NCBI GenBank assembly: GCA_013365365.1
Contig: JABVXU010000072.1
Span: 1 to 64,000, forward strand
DNA length: 64,000 bases
Source: Cruorifilaria tuberocauda
Lineage: Eukaryota > Nematoda > Chromadorea > Rhabditida > Onchocercidae
Direction of reading: 5' to 3'
The notes under the pieces are model-generated. The model did no database searches and was not told the DNA's origin. It was given only the letters and a program-made list of their open reading frames with translations. Position 1 is the stretch's first letter. Each line of letters begins with the position of its first letter. This document shows positions 33,843-49,000 of the stretch, piece after piece. Position numbers and translations under genes: made by a program.

Positions 33843-36800
33843 TGTTAAGTTGTGCTATCAGAAATTTTTATGCACGATTTTTGAAATAATTCATCATAAA
33901 GACACAGATACTGAAATTGTCAACTTTTTGCATTCATTTGAAGTTAATGAAAAAATAACGTATACATGGACACTTTCATATTAATTAAGATTTTCGACCA
34001 TATACGATAAACGGATTAATAGCTGTAATTCCAAATAAGTTGAAGCAAAAAAATAAGAGTGCAAAACAGCAGGAGAGTGGTCGTAAATACGAAAGTTTAA
34101 AGGATTTAACTGTAGCATGAAATAAGTTAAAGCTATGAAAACTAATCGTTATAGTTATTAAAACTTCGTTTTAATATGCACTGCTGCTAAACTTTATTTC
34201 AATCCATTTAGACTACATTAATCCCGGGGGAAAAATAAAGAATTGCACAGTTGATTTCGATTTAAAAGCCAGAAAAATTGAAAACTCCGGAAGGAGGAAA
34301 CAAAACCTTCGGAAAACTAAACAAATAGCATGACTCCAATCCACAGAGATTTAGACCAATGATTAAGAGATTTAGGAAAAATATTACCTCAATTTACAGC
34401 TTGAAAAAAACCACCAATTTGAGGCTCATCTGTTACACGGTGACTAATTAGGCATATTCCTTGAAATTGAAATTGAAATAAATTGAAAGTTGTCGTTGAA
34501 AACTCAAAAAAAAAAATTTGTCTTATTAGTACTTCCAACCAATGACTAATTAATTTTTTCGATAAATGGGACATTTCTGTCAGTGTTACTCTTGCGTATG
34601 CAAAAATGATATTCTGACCGAATCTGGTTCTAATGAAAATTTCTATCAGAATAATTCATCATTGGTAAAACTTTATCGTTGGTAAAACTTTATAACTACT
34701 ACTTTATACTTTATAACTACTATATGAAATGAATGATTTGTAATTTAAGTGATATATTTTTCTTTCTAGTTAAAATATATCGCTATGATTGATTCACTTC
34801 CGGATGCGAATACTGATAAATAACTAAATTGAAATTGTTAATGAAATGAGTTTGAATTGAGGAAAGAAAAACTATTAATAGTAAAAAGAACAAATTTTAA
34901 TAAAAAGTGGGAGAAAATTGTCATTGAAAGAAGTAAAATTTTGGGAAAAAAAATAATGAAAGTGATTAAATGATAAAAAACGAAGTGAAAGTTTTTTTTA
35001 AATAAATTTCCTTTTGTTTTCTATTCTTTTCTAAGGAATAAATTTTGAGAATAAATATTTCAATTTTTTTGAAATATTTCATTCGTTTAGAATTTTTGGA
35101 ATACTTTGAAATATGGTAATTTTCCTATCTCAAATGAAATATTTAGCATATCAAATTTGATATGAATTAATAAGCTTACAAATTTTGTATGATTTAATAA
35201 GATCATATATATGTTTAATGCAAAATTATTATACTAGTATCATATATTACTATATTATGTACTTCGTAAATACAGTATCATAAATATAATGTAACTGTAA
35301 TATTAGCACCATATGCTTACAATACACTACATACAGTATTGCATATGTAACCATAATACTAATACCGTATAACACTTGGAAAAGTATGTTATTAAATCAG
35401 TATGGTATTTTGTAGTATTTGTGTTTCTACGTATTTATTAGAAAATTGTGCGTAATTTTTCAGTGGTAATATATGAAAAATGATGATATTGAATGATTCA
35501 TTAAAGGAAGAAGAAAAAAAGTGAAATAATTGAGAAGAGAAAGGAAAAGTTACTGGAACATTTAACGTAAGATGTTACTTTTTATTACACTGTAACTAAA
35601 GTTATTCATATCAATTTCTTTCTCATCTATTTCATGAAATAAAAACAGACTTTCCACAAGTTTTAGTCAAATGTGATACGAAGTTAAAGTGCAACTTTTT
35701 GCAAATATTGGCAATTTCGATTGAACACCTACGAATGCATGTGAACTTGTATTGTATTTCTGTATATGTACACATTTAAGTGTGTGTGTGTGTGTCTATA
35801 GAAACATAAGAAAGTAGGTTTTCATGGATAAGCATATAACCTATGGAAATTTCATTTTTCATAATTAAGGTTCACTTTTCGTAACTTCAACTAGTAGGTG
35901 AAAAAGTGCTTCAATAAATCGGCTTAATTAATAATTTTAGTAAGTACGGGTAAATTGATGATTATTTAATTATTATTAATTGATTGATTATTTATATTTT
36001 CTATCTGGATTATTAAATATATCTTTTATCTGATTTAATAAAATTACTGAACAATGAATAGATTAATTCTTTCCATCATAAAAATAAATAAATTATAAAT
36101 TGTTGAAAATAAATATATTACTTTTTGAGAATTTTTATTTGTATTTTCCATAATAAATTTTCAAATTAATATTTACAATCATTTATTACTTAAAAAAGGA
36201 AAACGAAAAGAAAAGAGAGGGAAAATTATCAAAGAAGAGAAATTAAAAAAAGTTACGGTAAATTTTTAGAAAATTTAAAAAGATGGAAATTTCATAGCAA
36301 AAAAATAGCTAATTCATTAACTGATTAATTTATTCAATTAATAATTGAAGTGACAAAATGACAAAAAACTGCCGATCAGTCATTTCACGATGTAGATGGG
36401 GAAAAAACGATGTAAATTAAAACGATTGAGAAACGAATTGATGTATTTTGGAAAAAACCAAAAAAAAAACGAAGGAAAACTGAAGTAATCAAAGAATATA
36501 ATTTCCTTGATATTACTTAAAGCATTGCTAATAAAAGCCACGGTTTTATATTTTTCAAAGTCGATAAGATCACTTTCTTGCTATTCGTCAAAACTTTTTA
36601 TTTTTGCTATTAAATAACCGGTTTTACTCTTCCTTTTCCTATTTTTGAAGTCGTTTTTTTTAAGTTAAAATGAATATAAAAGTCGCCAGTAACAGGTAAC
36701 TTAGGCTGGTAACCTTTCGCATCGTGACTTTTATCATTTTTACCAACGATTTATAATTTTTTAGTATTACCGACGAATTCAACATTGATCTTACTCTTTT

Positions 36801-37046
36801 TTCTATCAAAAAAGAAAAGAAGAAGGATTTTGTAACTTAAAATTAGTTATCATTTATTTCGATGATATATTTAAACTGAAATTATAAAAATTAAAAGCCA
36901 TTAAATGATAAATAATGCATACTATCATCGTATTCTTTTTTCTTTTATTCGAAAATAAAAAAGATAAAAACATTGAAATATTCAAACATTATTGGGAATA
37001 TCAATAATTAAATAATCTTTAAAATAGATATGAAATTTCAGATTAA
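33843..37046. other. divergent intergenic region DONSON / PTR
   Basis: About 3.2 kb that should contain both promoters. Very AT-rich, with a (TG)n tract at about 35780-35796 and a stretch near 35190-35410 full of short palindromic AT words such as ATACAGTAT. No gene is supported. An acceptor-like AAATTTCAG ends at 37041, six bases before the PTR start codon. Confidence 0.5.
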
Positions 37047-40000
37047 ATGTTGCGTAAGATAGCGTACGTACCGTCAAGATTTGGTTATTTCATTGGTACT
37101 TATCCATTACTAACAACTGGCGTAACATTAACACTTTCACTTTCAATTCTTCTCGTATTTATACTTAAACCTTTTATTATTGAAACAGATATACGACATG
37201 GTTTTGTTTATCGAAGCAGTCGTTCAGTTTTAGAATTTCAGGTTGAGATTTCTTTAACATTTACTTTTATATCTGCTAATTCGTGTAGCATTTTTTCATT
37301 TCATTCAATTTTTTAATTTATATCCATTCATATAAATCGTATATATATATATATTGCTAATGTTTTTCTTAAAACTATTCTTTTGAAACTTTGGTAGATG
37401 GAAATTTTTAATTTCATTCTTAATGATATTAATTTAAAACAAAAAGAATAACATAGTGATATAAGATTTTGCTAGTTGACAATATCTTCTGAGATAAATG
37501 ATAAAATGGCAATTATAATACTTAAACGAGTTATAATTATTATGATAGCAATGTTGATAACAACGATAATAACTATGATAATGTTATTATTTTTACAAAC
37601 ATATTATTACAATTAATATTATTACTCGTTTTATTGATATAAACGAAGAAAATTTTTAAAAATATTCAATATTCATATCTAGAAATTAATATAAGAATTG
37701 TATAGAAATAAAACTCAATGGAATATAATAGATTTTATGATATCAAGGAAACTTCTGAACGAATTGGAAAAATTCAGGAAAGAATATAAATGAGATAGAG
37801 ATATTTTGCACTGTGATAATCTCGATTGATTCTATTGTTTTTCTATTCTTACCGATGGTTTTACAGCGTTTCGCAGCATTTTACAATACTTCATGGCAGG
37901 ATTTAGAAATTATGGCTGTTTTAATTCAACCAAAAGATCCGAATAAAACAGAACTCCAAATTACACCTCAATTATGCAACGAAGTAAGTTTATATTCTCT
38001 CTTCGAATTACACTTCTCGCAACAGTTCCAATTTTTATTCATTAAAATCTATTTAAAACTGAATTTGTTAAATCATACCAAATCAATTTAGATAGCTTAA
38101 ATATTATCGCCTCAAATATTTTAAGTATAATTATTACTTCCATTGCTTCAGTTAATCTGACATCTCTCCTCATGAATAATCCTAATCACATTCATTGCTT
38201 AAATTATTGTGATGATATTTTCACTTGCTGCAGCCACTAGTCAACCTGTTTGTTCTAAAAAGCTGCAAGCTTAGATTAAAAACTTTTGTGTGGATTTTTG
38301 AATTTAACTAAAATCGTCGGTTTTAGTGAAGGTTGATTTTAGGAGAGGATTTTCTTGTTAAGTGATCGTTAAGTGGTTTTCTCGGTTTTGTTTGGAACCG
38401 ACTTAAACCGTTTCTTGTAAACGGAAACTAGTAGAGATTGTTAAGATTATAGCGCAAGATCACTGGGATAACAGCTTTATTTATGAAGAGCAGTAGCAAG
38501 CCAACAGAATACAGTTCTCTGACTGTGAATTTAACTGTATCTAGATTTAAGATCTATGGGAACAGTTCTTCACGCATTGGCTCAATCTTTTGTAGAATAA
38601 AAATTTGTAGGGATGAGATTCACAACGATGGGAAAATCATATTGTAAGGAACATGAATGAATTGGAGATAAAGCTTACTGAAAACAGTTTTATGATGAGA
38701 ATATGCTAACTACAAACAACATTAAGCCTTCTTGCATTTAAAACAAATCATTGAAAAAATTCCGAATTTTTTAGTTCAATTATTTCGTTTAGCTATTTGA
38801 TAAGTATTGTAGCTAAAAATCCCGAATTGAGAAATCAGAATTATCACGAAGAAGAAATTGTGGTTGAGAGCGTAGAGTGTTCTTGATGGAAAATTCGAAT
38901 TCTTCATTGTCATATAGGATTTTACTTATAAATTTATAGGGATAGTAACGATTTCTCTTTGATTTGAATTCTTAGCATAAGAAAGATAAAATCAATTGAG
39001 ATTTCAACTCAACAATGATAAATACAATTAACGAAATAAGCATAGTAATTCCTCCAATAAACAATCGCTAACGTATTGCGAAGTCTGACAGTTCCCTTTT
39101 ATTAGTTTTACCTTATTAGGTACTATTAGCTTATTAGCCTCGAATTAGCTTTACCAATCTTATCCTCCAGTTCTTCTACTACCTCTTCTCATTTATCACT
39201 AGTTTCTTGCAGGTTGTTTCCATTTTTTGTTGATGATGTAGTGAACTGATGATTTCTCCGTATACTGGTAGCCGATATCTCTAGTTCAGCAGTAATTCTT
39301 TCAATTTTGAATTTGTTTACTATTCCATTACTTTTAAACTCGACAATGTTCAGCTTGATGTCTCCAGAACTGAAAGGAACTGTTCGTTCTTTTAGCAACG
39401 AATGACATTCCTTTCTTGTGACAATAATGTTGCTGCCTAGTCTTTGTGAGAGAACCATTCGATCATGAGAGTAAATTATTCTCTTTTGACGTCATAAAAC
39501 TTTTCTTCCCATTTGGTCCATCTATTTTTCGTTTGATATTCACAAATTTGACCTCATATTCGCTGTCTGCTTCCTCATTTAACTTTCTTGATATTTACTC
39601 TTGCATAGCGCTGTTTGCAATAAAAGCATGAACGTTTTCTGTTTTTACAACCTGTCGTCTTGTGTCCAATTTCGAAACAGTTCAATTTCCTTACAAGTTT
39701 TGCTCGTTGTTCAAGTGTAGGATAAATTTGGCACTCATTGTCCTAGTGATTCTGGCCACAAGTGTGCAGGGCATTTTTGTTATTGTAATTACCTTTAATT
39801 TTGTTTGGGAGTAGACATCGATGAGGCTGACCTTTCATTGCGGATATGTCCCGAAAATGTTTTTTGAATTTCGTCATATTTATTTTTTAGTTAGAGAAGT
39901 TTCTCGACAACTTTATCACTAAAATAAAAAATTAAAAATCAATCATTGCAGCTTGATAAAATATGTCAGAAAAGAGCATTACGATTAAAATATTAGCAAA

Positions 40001-43000
40001 GTATTCAGTTAGAAATTTGAAAGTTAAATTATAAATGGAAAGAAGCGAAAGTAAATGAAAAGTAATGATTTATGAATTTTTATTTTTATAAGGAAAAACA
40101 AATATTTAATAAATAAAAAACTGTAAAAATAATAAAAAATAAGTATTGGTAATATTAAAATAAAAATTGTAGAAGTGAACTTCTTACAAAATATCAATCA
40201 TTACTCCCTTCTTGATGTGTATTTAATTATACAGACTCACATGCCGCGCACGGAATATGTGAGGAATTGATTTGAAATTGATGAATTTTTATTTTTTTCT
40301 TTTTTCTTGAAATAAAAATAAATTGCAAATAGTAATAACTTTGTCGAAATTGTGTATTGCTAAAAATGAAACATTACTAGTAATTACTAAAACTTCGCAA
40401 TTAATATCTCCAAAAACCTGAAAGTTGATAATTAACAATTATACAAGATTAAAATTTTGAAAAAAGAAATGAAAAGTAAAAATATTCTTTTATAACATTG
40501 ATAGTAGCAAATGTTATCAATAATTGAATAATAATGTTTCCGGATATTTTGCGACTGGATGCAGAATATCGAACATTCCGGAATAAAAATGAAGCAATGA
40601 TTAATTTATAAAAGTAAAAATTTTTCAGTTTTTGAAGAAAAAGGAAAAAATTTGATTGAATTTTATTAAATTCTCACAATTTCATTCCAGTTTATAATTC
40701 TATTTTCTTTTTCATCCAATACTACGAAATCCTTTTTTGACAAAAAAATTCAGTTTGAAATTTCACAAATAAGAGTTAGTTTATTGAATAAATGAAGAAA
40801 TATGATTTAATGGAATAAAATAATTCTTTACCTTATCTTTGTAAATTAGCTAAATTTTAGGCATTACTCAATTATTAGCTTATCATCAACTTGCTTGATT
40901 TGATCAGCTTGCTCTTAATTTTATCATAAATTTAATATTTCCTCTTTCTTTTGCTAAATTTATTCCCGATTAAAATCTCGAGTATCAAAATTTATGAGAG
41001 CTGAGAAATTGTATCATACGTTATTATCACATTAACTTATTTGGCTGATCTAATGATATCTTGCTGAAAAGGCCTATAGCAATTTAAATTTACTATTTAA
41101 TTTCATTTACGTAATGAAATGGAATAGGATGGTGTATCTTTTAGGTTTTGAATTTTTTTCAGACATTACTGAAAATTTTTTCTGTTCTTTTTTCTCGAAT
41201 TTAATTATTTTTTTATGAACCGTTGAATGACCTATTTTATTTACTTTGAATTAATTATTAAAAATTGTTAAAAATTATTATTTATAAAAATATTATTAAA
41301 AATTTTCATTTTATTTACGGATAATTTTCGGATGTTTACTTCTTTCATCCCATTACAACAATGAAAAAAAGCATTTATCATTGAATTTTTTATCTTTCAG
41401 ATAAAGCAACTTGAATTATTTATTCAATCGTATGAGATTGCGGCTGATAAGAAACCAATAAAATTTGATGAATTTTATATAGCTGGCGGTAATATTAATT
41501 ATTTCTTCGATGCTTTCAAAGTACGTATCATACAATTTAATGTGTCTTTTATCAAATTTACTTATTTATACTGATGAAATTACTACGAATAATCATGAAA
41601 GTATCATGTAAAATAATTTAGAGCGATTTGAAATGAAATTTAAATTAATAAATTTGATAATTTATTTCAAATTTGCGTTTAATTCTATCATTCGTTTTCA
41701 CAATTTCTATTTATTTCCTTATAAATTCTTCTATAGCAAAAATACTAATTGTTAACATTTATAAATCTGTTAAGAGAAACTTTTTGCACGATCGTTTTTG
41801 TGAATTAACTGAGGGATGAGAAATTACATTCTTACTTTTGAAAAATAATTAATCGATGAGACTTAAGGAAACTTTTGGTTTTATCAATCAATTAAAATAA
41901 TCAAATTAGATAATTAAGATCAGCATAATCAAAATCAAGATAATTGAGATTAGGATAATCAAAATCAAGATAATTAAGATAACAGCATTGCAGTTTGCCT
42001 ATGACCTCATAACTATTAGTAACAAAACTGATGGATCGGTTGTGCTAACATATCCGCAGGGATCAGTTTTTGGCCATCAAATTGCATTATCATCACATTT
42101 CTTCGGTGTTAAAGTTATTGAGAATTTTACCGAACAGGTTTTATCATTTTACTATTAAAAACAAAAGATATTAATTAAATTTCGAGAAAAAAACATAAAT
42201 TACAAGGTGCCAGAGTCTTTTCTTTCATTTCAATCAAATGAAGTTTGATTATGTTTCATTAAACACTATGATTATAATTATAAAATTATACTTTTGTTTC
42301 GTTTTGTACCTAATTAATTATTATTAATTAATATTTTCAAAAACTTTTCAGTAGGAAATATTGAATTATGACTTTTTTATTCTAAAAATTTAGAGAATTT
42401 AAATTATTTTAGGGATTACCGACGGCGATGGAATCGGCAAATACAATTGCATTATTTTACATGGTTAAAGCTCATGAATTTCCGCAAAAATATCGTTTAC
42501 GTCAGTGGCAACTTGCATTGAATCGTTTAAGTGAAAAAGGAAATTTCTCGGATTCATTCGTTTTTTACGTCTACGGCGATCAGGTAAGCAAGCACTGTAC
42601 TGTTTCTTGGCGATTTCTAATTAAAGGTGAAAATTTAACCTCGTACTTAAATACTCATAAATTTAATTTCGATTCCCTGTTTAAAGTTTTTTTTCAAAAA
42701 TTTATATTAAGAGTTTTCATGATAAAATGAAGGAACATTGTTGTTCATTTGGTTGTTCATGTGTAATCTGAATAGATTTATGGATCGGACAGTTATTAAC
42801 TATTATTTTTTTCTTAATGAAAAAGAGGAATTTAATAAATTTTCGCAATAATTAAAAATGTTTACGTTAGAATTAAGAACAAAAATTAGTAATAAACAAT
42901 ACTAATTTCTTCTGTTTTCTTTTATTATTTTTAGATTGCGAATGCTGAAATGGAAAGAGGAAATTTGAAATCATTAAAATTATTTGTAATTGGTGCATTT

Positions 43001-46000
43001 ATGATGATTATCTACATTGCATGCGTTTTGCGCATGTTTACATTAAAGAGTAAGGTAAGAAAACATTTGCGCCAATAATTAATTTACCTATCATGAATTA
43101 ATTAATTTAGATTGAAACTCTAATAAATATCAGTGTAGTAGAAGAAAATATACTTTTCATTGGTTGAAGAATTTGATTGGTAAATATAATCAAATTCATT
43201 TAATTTGTTTTAAAATTCGAGCAAATTTTGTTTTCTGTAAAAATTAGAAATATTAGAAATTAGAAATGAAAATTGAAATTGAAATTAGAGTAGAAAGTAA
43301 GAAGTAAAAAGTTTTAGATTTTGCTTATATTATCAGCAATTGCTTCGCCTCTATTAGCTACAATCGTTTCATTTGCATTAATGCAATGGTTCAAAATTTC
43401 AGTTACATCAGTAATGGGTCTCATACCATTGCTAATGATGGGAATAGGTAATACTTTAATCGACTATTTATACATTTTAATTTAATTACCACGAAATGGT
43501 AATTGTATCTTAATTGAATAAAATTACTTAATCATTTCCATTTTACTGTTTACAAAAGAAAAATGAGCAATTGTTAACGATAAATTGCAGTAAAATCTGC
43601 GAGACATTCTTTTAACTTTTTTGATTAAATTTAATCGATTAAAGTGATAAGTGATAACCTAAAGATAACCTTTAATTTGATACGCTAGCATAATTTTTAG
43701 GATTTTTCAAAAAATTTCAAGAGAGTTATTAGTGATCGCGATTTCATATTGTCAGTTGTCTAACGAATTACTGATTTAATCTTATCAAAATTCATCTTGT
43801 GCTATCGTCTAGTTGATAAGTTTGTAAATTTTATTTCAGGTGTTGATGATGCTTTTCTTCTAATTCATGCCTGGCATAATCATATTTCAATTTCGGATAG
43901 AAACAAACGTATGGCAAATGTGATAACTGCAGTTGGGCCAAGTATAAGTATCACAACAGTTACTAATATTCTTGCATTTGCTGTTGGCACATTTACTGCA
44001 CCACCTATGGTTCATTTTTAATTATAAAGAAAAAGAAATTAAATGTGCTAATTTAATCGATCGAAAATTTTTCCTAAACAAATAACAAACAGTTATCAAT
44101 TATATCATTTCTTACGATAAATAATTAAACTTCAAAATAATTTATTTTCAATTCTAAAATAAATGAATTTCGTAATTTTAGTAAATTAATTTAATATCGG
44201 TTGCAATAATATTGAAATAATAAAATTGCTAATAATTTCTCTGATAATTATTGAAATTGCTAGTTTAATTTCCTATTCATGATAAATGATTTAACATTAA
44301 AATTAAGCAATTTTTGCTAATCGAATTGAAATTACTATAACTGAAATAATTTCAGATGAGTTCATTTTGTTTATGTATGCTATTGGCGATTGCAGTGGAT
44401 TACATTCTTGAATTAACTCTTTTCGCTCCAGTATTAGCCATGACGTCATATCGCGGGAATGATGATTTTGAGGAAATTGAAAAGCGACGATTCTTATTGT
44501 TCGTTCAATTCTTTTTATTAAATATCGAACTATGAAATATTTTCGTCGAAAAAATATTTCTTTAAAAACGAATTAAATTTTTATCTTGCTATTATTTATT
44601 TAATAAAAATTTTCAGAAACTATTAAACTTTAAAATATGCTAATTAGATTGAATATTCATTTCAATAAAATTTTAAGGTGAGAAAAAAAAAATTAACGCA
44701 TATTAATTCTTTCAATTATTTCAATATTCCAATATTCGCTTCATTCAAATTTTTTTTCTAATTCGTTGTTTTGAAAATAATTGTAATTAAGAACAAATCT
44801 AAAAACATTTCAATTTCGTTGAAATTTTTTTTTTTGCTTTCTTTAAAAGTATCTAATTTACTTTAATAATTTCAGCTGCTCATCACATTGTTGGGTTTTA
44901 CTTTCACGATTTGTTGTTTCTAAAATTGGTTTTATAATTATTCTTACGATACAAATAATTTTATGTGTCGTTGCTGCTGTTGGTATTATACGTATGAAAG
45001 CAAACTTTGACCCCAGCAAAACATTTCCATCTGATTCAAGATTAATGAAATGCGTAAAAATTGTTGATTACATATATCGTGAGGTGAAAATTCACTTCCT
45101 TCCAAAAATTATTTAATTAAATTTGTTAAAAAAAGTTTCGTTTTTGATTTATAATTAAATTATTAATTTAAATAGAGTTAAATCTGAATAATATTATCAA
45201 TGCTATTATTAAAAATACTAAATATAGGAGTTTAATTCACGAAAAAATTCTTTTGCAGAAAATTAAATTTCAAAATTATTCTATAATAATTAGTTGCTAA
45301 AAATTTTCACAGTACGCTCCAGCAAGTTTTATTGTCAATAATCCGCCTGATATTAGTAATGCTACGCAATTTGATGAATTTATGGGTTTAATTACCAAAC
45401 TGGAAGGACTGCCAACATCTTATGGATCAGAGAGAACATTGCTATGGCTTCGAGATTATGTTAAAGTAATCATTTGCTATATTATCAGTAAATTTGATTT
45501 TTATTGATTAGCAATTGAATTAATAATGCACAATCTTTTTGGATTATAAAGATTGTGGATTGAATCGCTGAAATTAATTTCTATTTTTAAGCTTTATAGC
45601 TTGAAATATTGTATTATTCAAAATTCTAACACTGAAAAAATTGTCGTTTTACATAAAGAATCTAAGTGCAATTATAGTTTTAAAGTGTTTTTTTCTCTTC
45701 GAACTGAAATTTAAATATAAATATTAGGCTAAATGCTTTTTCTTTGACATAAACTTTAATAATGATAAGTTACTGTAATCTTATTCTTCAAACAAGTATG
45801 TTTTTGTTATTGCTAATATATTTAGTGATTTGGAAACTGAAAAATTAAGTGAATAAAAGAGTGATAAGTTAATCACTCAGTCATTTGAAGGATTAAATTT
45901 AAATTAAACAAATGCAAAAATAAAATGAATTGTACTTTATTTGTTCCCTTTTTTTTTCAAGTATTCTAGCTTAGTCTTTTATAAAATAATATGTCTATAA

Positions 46001-49000
46001 AAGAAAAAAATTGTAAAAGCAAGAACTATATAAGTGATACTTGATAAGTACTTTATGAAAGTAATTGTAGGAACCTTTATGGGGACATATTGTGTATATT
46101 AACATGTTTGATAGTAAGTAGAAAAATTCTGAGAAAAAGTTTGATTTTTTTTCTCAATTTCAATTTAACCTTCACTTTCAGTATGTGAAAAAGAAACGAG
46201 AAAGATCTGGACACCATAATATCAGTTTAACCTATCAATATGTACCTGAATTTCTCACCAGCAAATTTTTATCTGATAAGAATATTTTGCATTATCATAT
46301 CGTTAATAGGTATGTTGTTTCATTTCTTCACTTATAACCACAGAATTTTGTATTTTTAATTAATTTAAAACAAAACGATAACCAATATATGACCAAGCAT
46401 GATTGCCTTCTACGGCTACAACTTTTCGATTCCACTGCTTGATAATTTCAAGTAAATTTTTCCATCTTTACACATATCATAATGATTTCGGAACCGGAAT
46501 CGGAATTCTTCATGAATAACCCATAGTTATACTGTAGTATACAAGCTATTTTGGGAGAGATAGTAATTCCCTCTTAGATCAATTAACTATAATAGCCATT
46601 TTTCTCTTACTGTTTACACAATATTGAAGGTTTCAGTAGTGACTAAGAATTTGAGGGTAAAAATATGGTAATAATTTAAGAAACTAAGTTATATTTTATT
46701 TTTAAGGAGTACAGTTGTCGTCGATAGCTTTGTGTTTGTTATGGTTTCATGCGGAATAGGTGGATGGACACAACGAGCTGGTTTTGTAGGTTTGTTCCAG
46801 AAAATTAAAAGTTTTAATTAAACTAAAAGTAAATAAATATGTAAGGAAAATTTTTCAATACTATATTTAAACTATTGGAGAGGTAATATTTGCAATATGT
46901 TATCCATTCAGTGAGATATGATACTCGAGGATCAGTTAGGTAATTTTTACTCTAAGATAGAGTAAATTATTCAAAATAGAACTTGAAACTAACAAAACAT
47001 TCACTTCAAGCTTTGAAATATTTGCTGCCTTTACTAAATTGATCATTCTCGAAACTTAATTAAATTACTTAACTGAACTCATCGATGTGATAATTAAATT
47101 ACATGCATAGGAGCTCTTAATGCAAACTTTGTTTAAATCTCACTACATAAAATTCAAATATTATTGATAAATACTCATCCATATTTACTTAATTAATATA
47201 ATTAATAATTAAATAAAATAATGTAAATTTATTAAATTTATAAAAAATAAAATAAATTTATAAAATTAAATAAAATAAAAAAAATAGAAACTATTCCAAC
47301 ATATATACTTACTTCTTAAATTGAAACATTTTTAGGTCCAATTCGGTCTGTTTTGGATCAATATCCACAGTTTAACATAACTCTATTTGATTATGATGGC
47401 ACTATCTTTGATCTGATATCAAGTGTTAAGGTATCACTAAAGCTCTATTTAGATTCAGATAATTTTTCAAAGATTTTTATTTCTGAATACGAAATCAATT
47501 GATTAGAATTGAAATTTATGACATATTTTCTTGCTAAGATTAAATTTTTATCATTTATTATTAATGATAAGTAACTAATAAAGTAGATTGTAAATTGAAC
47601 AGATTTTTAGTAAATACTTTGTTTTGGGAGATGTTTAATTTGTTAAGTTAAACAAGTTTTATCACTTGATAAAGAGAATTATTCTTCTTGATACTATAGT
47701 ACAATTATCATAGAATATCTTTTGATAGCTTGATGAGGCTGTGATTTTGAAGAATGTTGCATGGTCAAACTATACATGAAGTAGTGGTTTAGAAGAATGC
47801 AAATGATAAGACTTTTCGTAAAACTGGCTAATGATAAGATTGATTGCCTCTCTTATCATCACAGTATGTGCTTCATCCGTTGAGGATTTAGTAGACAACT
47901 GATGATACTCGAATAAGGAAGCCAAAGTTATTCAAAACGTGAACGACGAATTATGTATCATTTGATAGATAGAACTAATTGTAACAAAGAGTCGTCTAGA
48001 CATACGTCGTTAAGTCAGCAACTATCATTTAGTCTTTTGAAGGTGAAGCCGATCATAGAGGAAAGTAAGCTAATCATTTACAGTGAATTAGGATAGAAAC
48101 AAAACATATAGGCTACCAATTTAATTGATAATATTTGATAGCAAATGATTACTATGGCATAAATTTCAAAATACAAGGATACTTCCAGGATACTTCCACT
48201 ATTTTATATTATTAAATAGTAATATAAGCAATTTTGGATTTCCAACAGATTTATTACTTTAAGTTCACTTTGCTATGAATGTATCTTAATTTATTTTTCA
48301 ATTAATTAATAAAAATAACCCGAAATAAAAGAAGTGACTTTAGGATAACAGTGATCCTTGATTTAAGAGTGATTTATTATTGTATCACTAGAATTTATAG
48401 CGAATGAATAAGCAATGAACTTTATTTTCATAAATGTTTCTTTAGAAAGAGAAAAAGTTAGCTAATTTTAATTAACATTGTTTCATTATAGTTAATGATA
48501 AGCACTTTATAAATTAAAATTTCATTGCAAAAATTGCTACTAAAAAATTTGTTTGAAGGAAAATATTAAATTTTTATAGCATGAATTAATGAAAGCAGTA
48601 ATTATTACAATGATTTGTATTATGTTTGCATGCTTCATATTCATAACAAATATAATTTCGACAATTGTTGCGTCGCTTACGATTTTTTCCATTTTTTATT
48701 GTTAGTTCATTTCGCACAAGTTTTACAACTTCATTTATAGTGGATAACAACAAACTTTGCATGTCGCTTAATTAATTACATTTATTAATTAAGTGGTATG
48801 CACAGTTTGTTGCAATGATCGCAAGCATTATTCATACTACAACTATGATAAAATCATTTATCATAAATATGATAATTTCAAACGATAACATATGACGTAT
48901 AATATAGAAATGTTTATCTTAACAAAAAACATTTTTGCTTATTCGTAGAAACAATTTACATTCAATCAATGATATGATAATTTAACTTGATGATGATATG

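Noticed and set aside
35190..35410. Short palindromic AT words upstream of PTR
   Set aside because: The words (e.g. ATACAGTAT) are common in very AT-rich DNA and no larger unit or symmetry could be established by eye.
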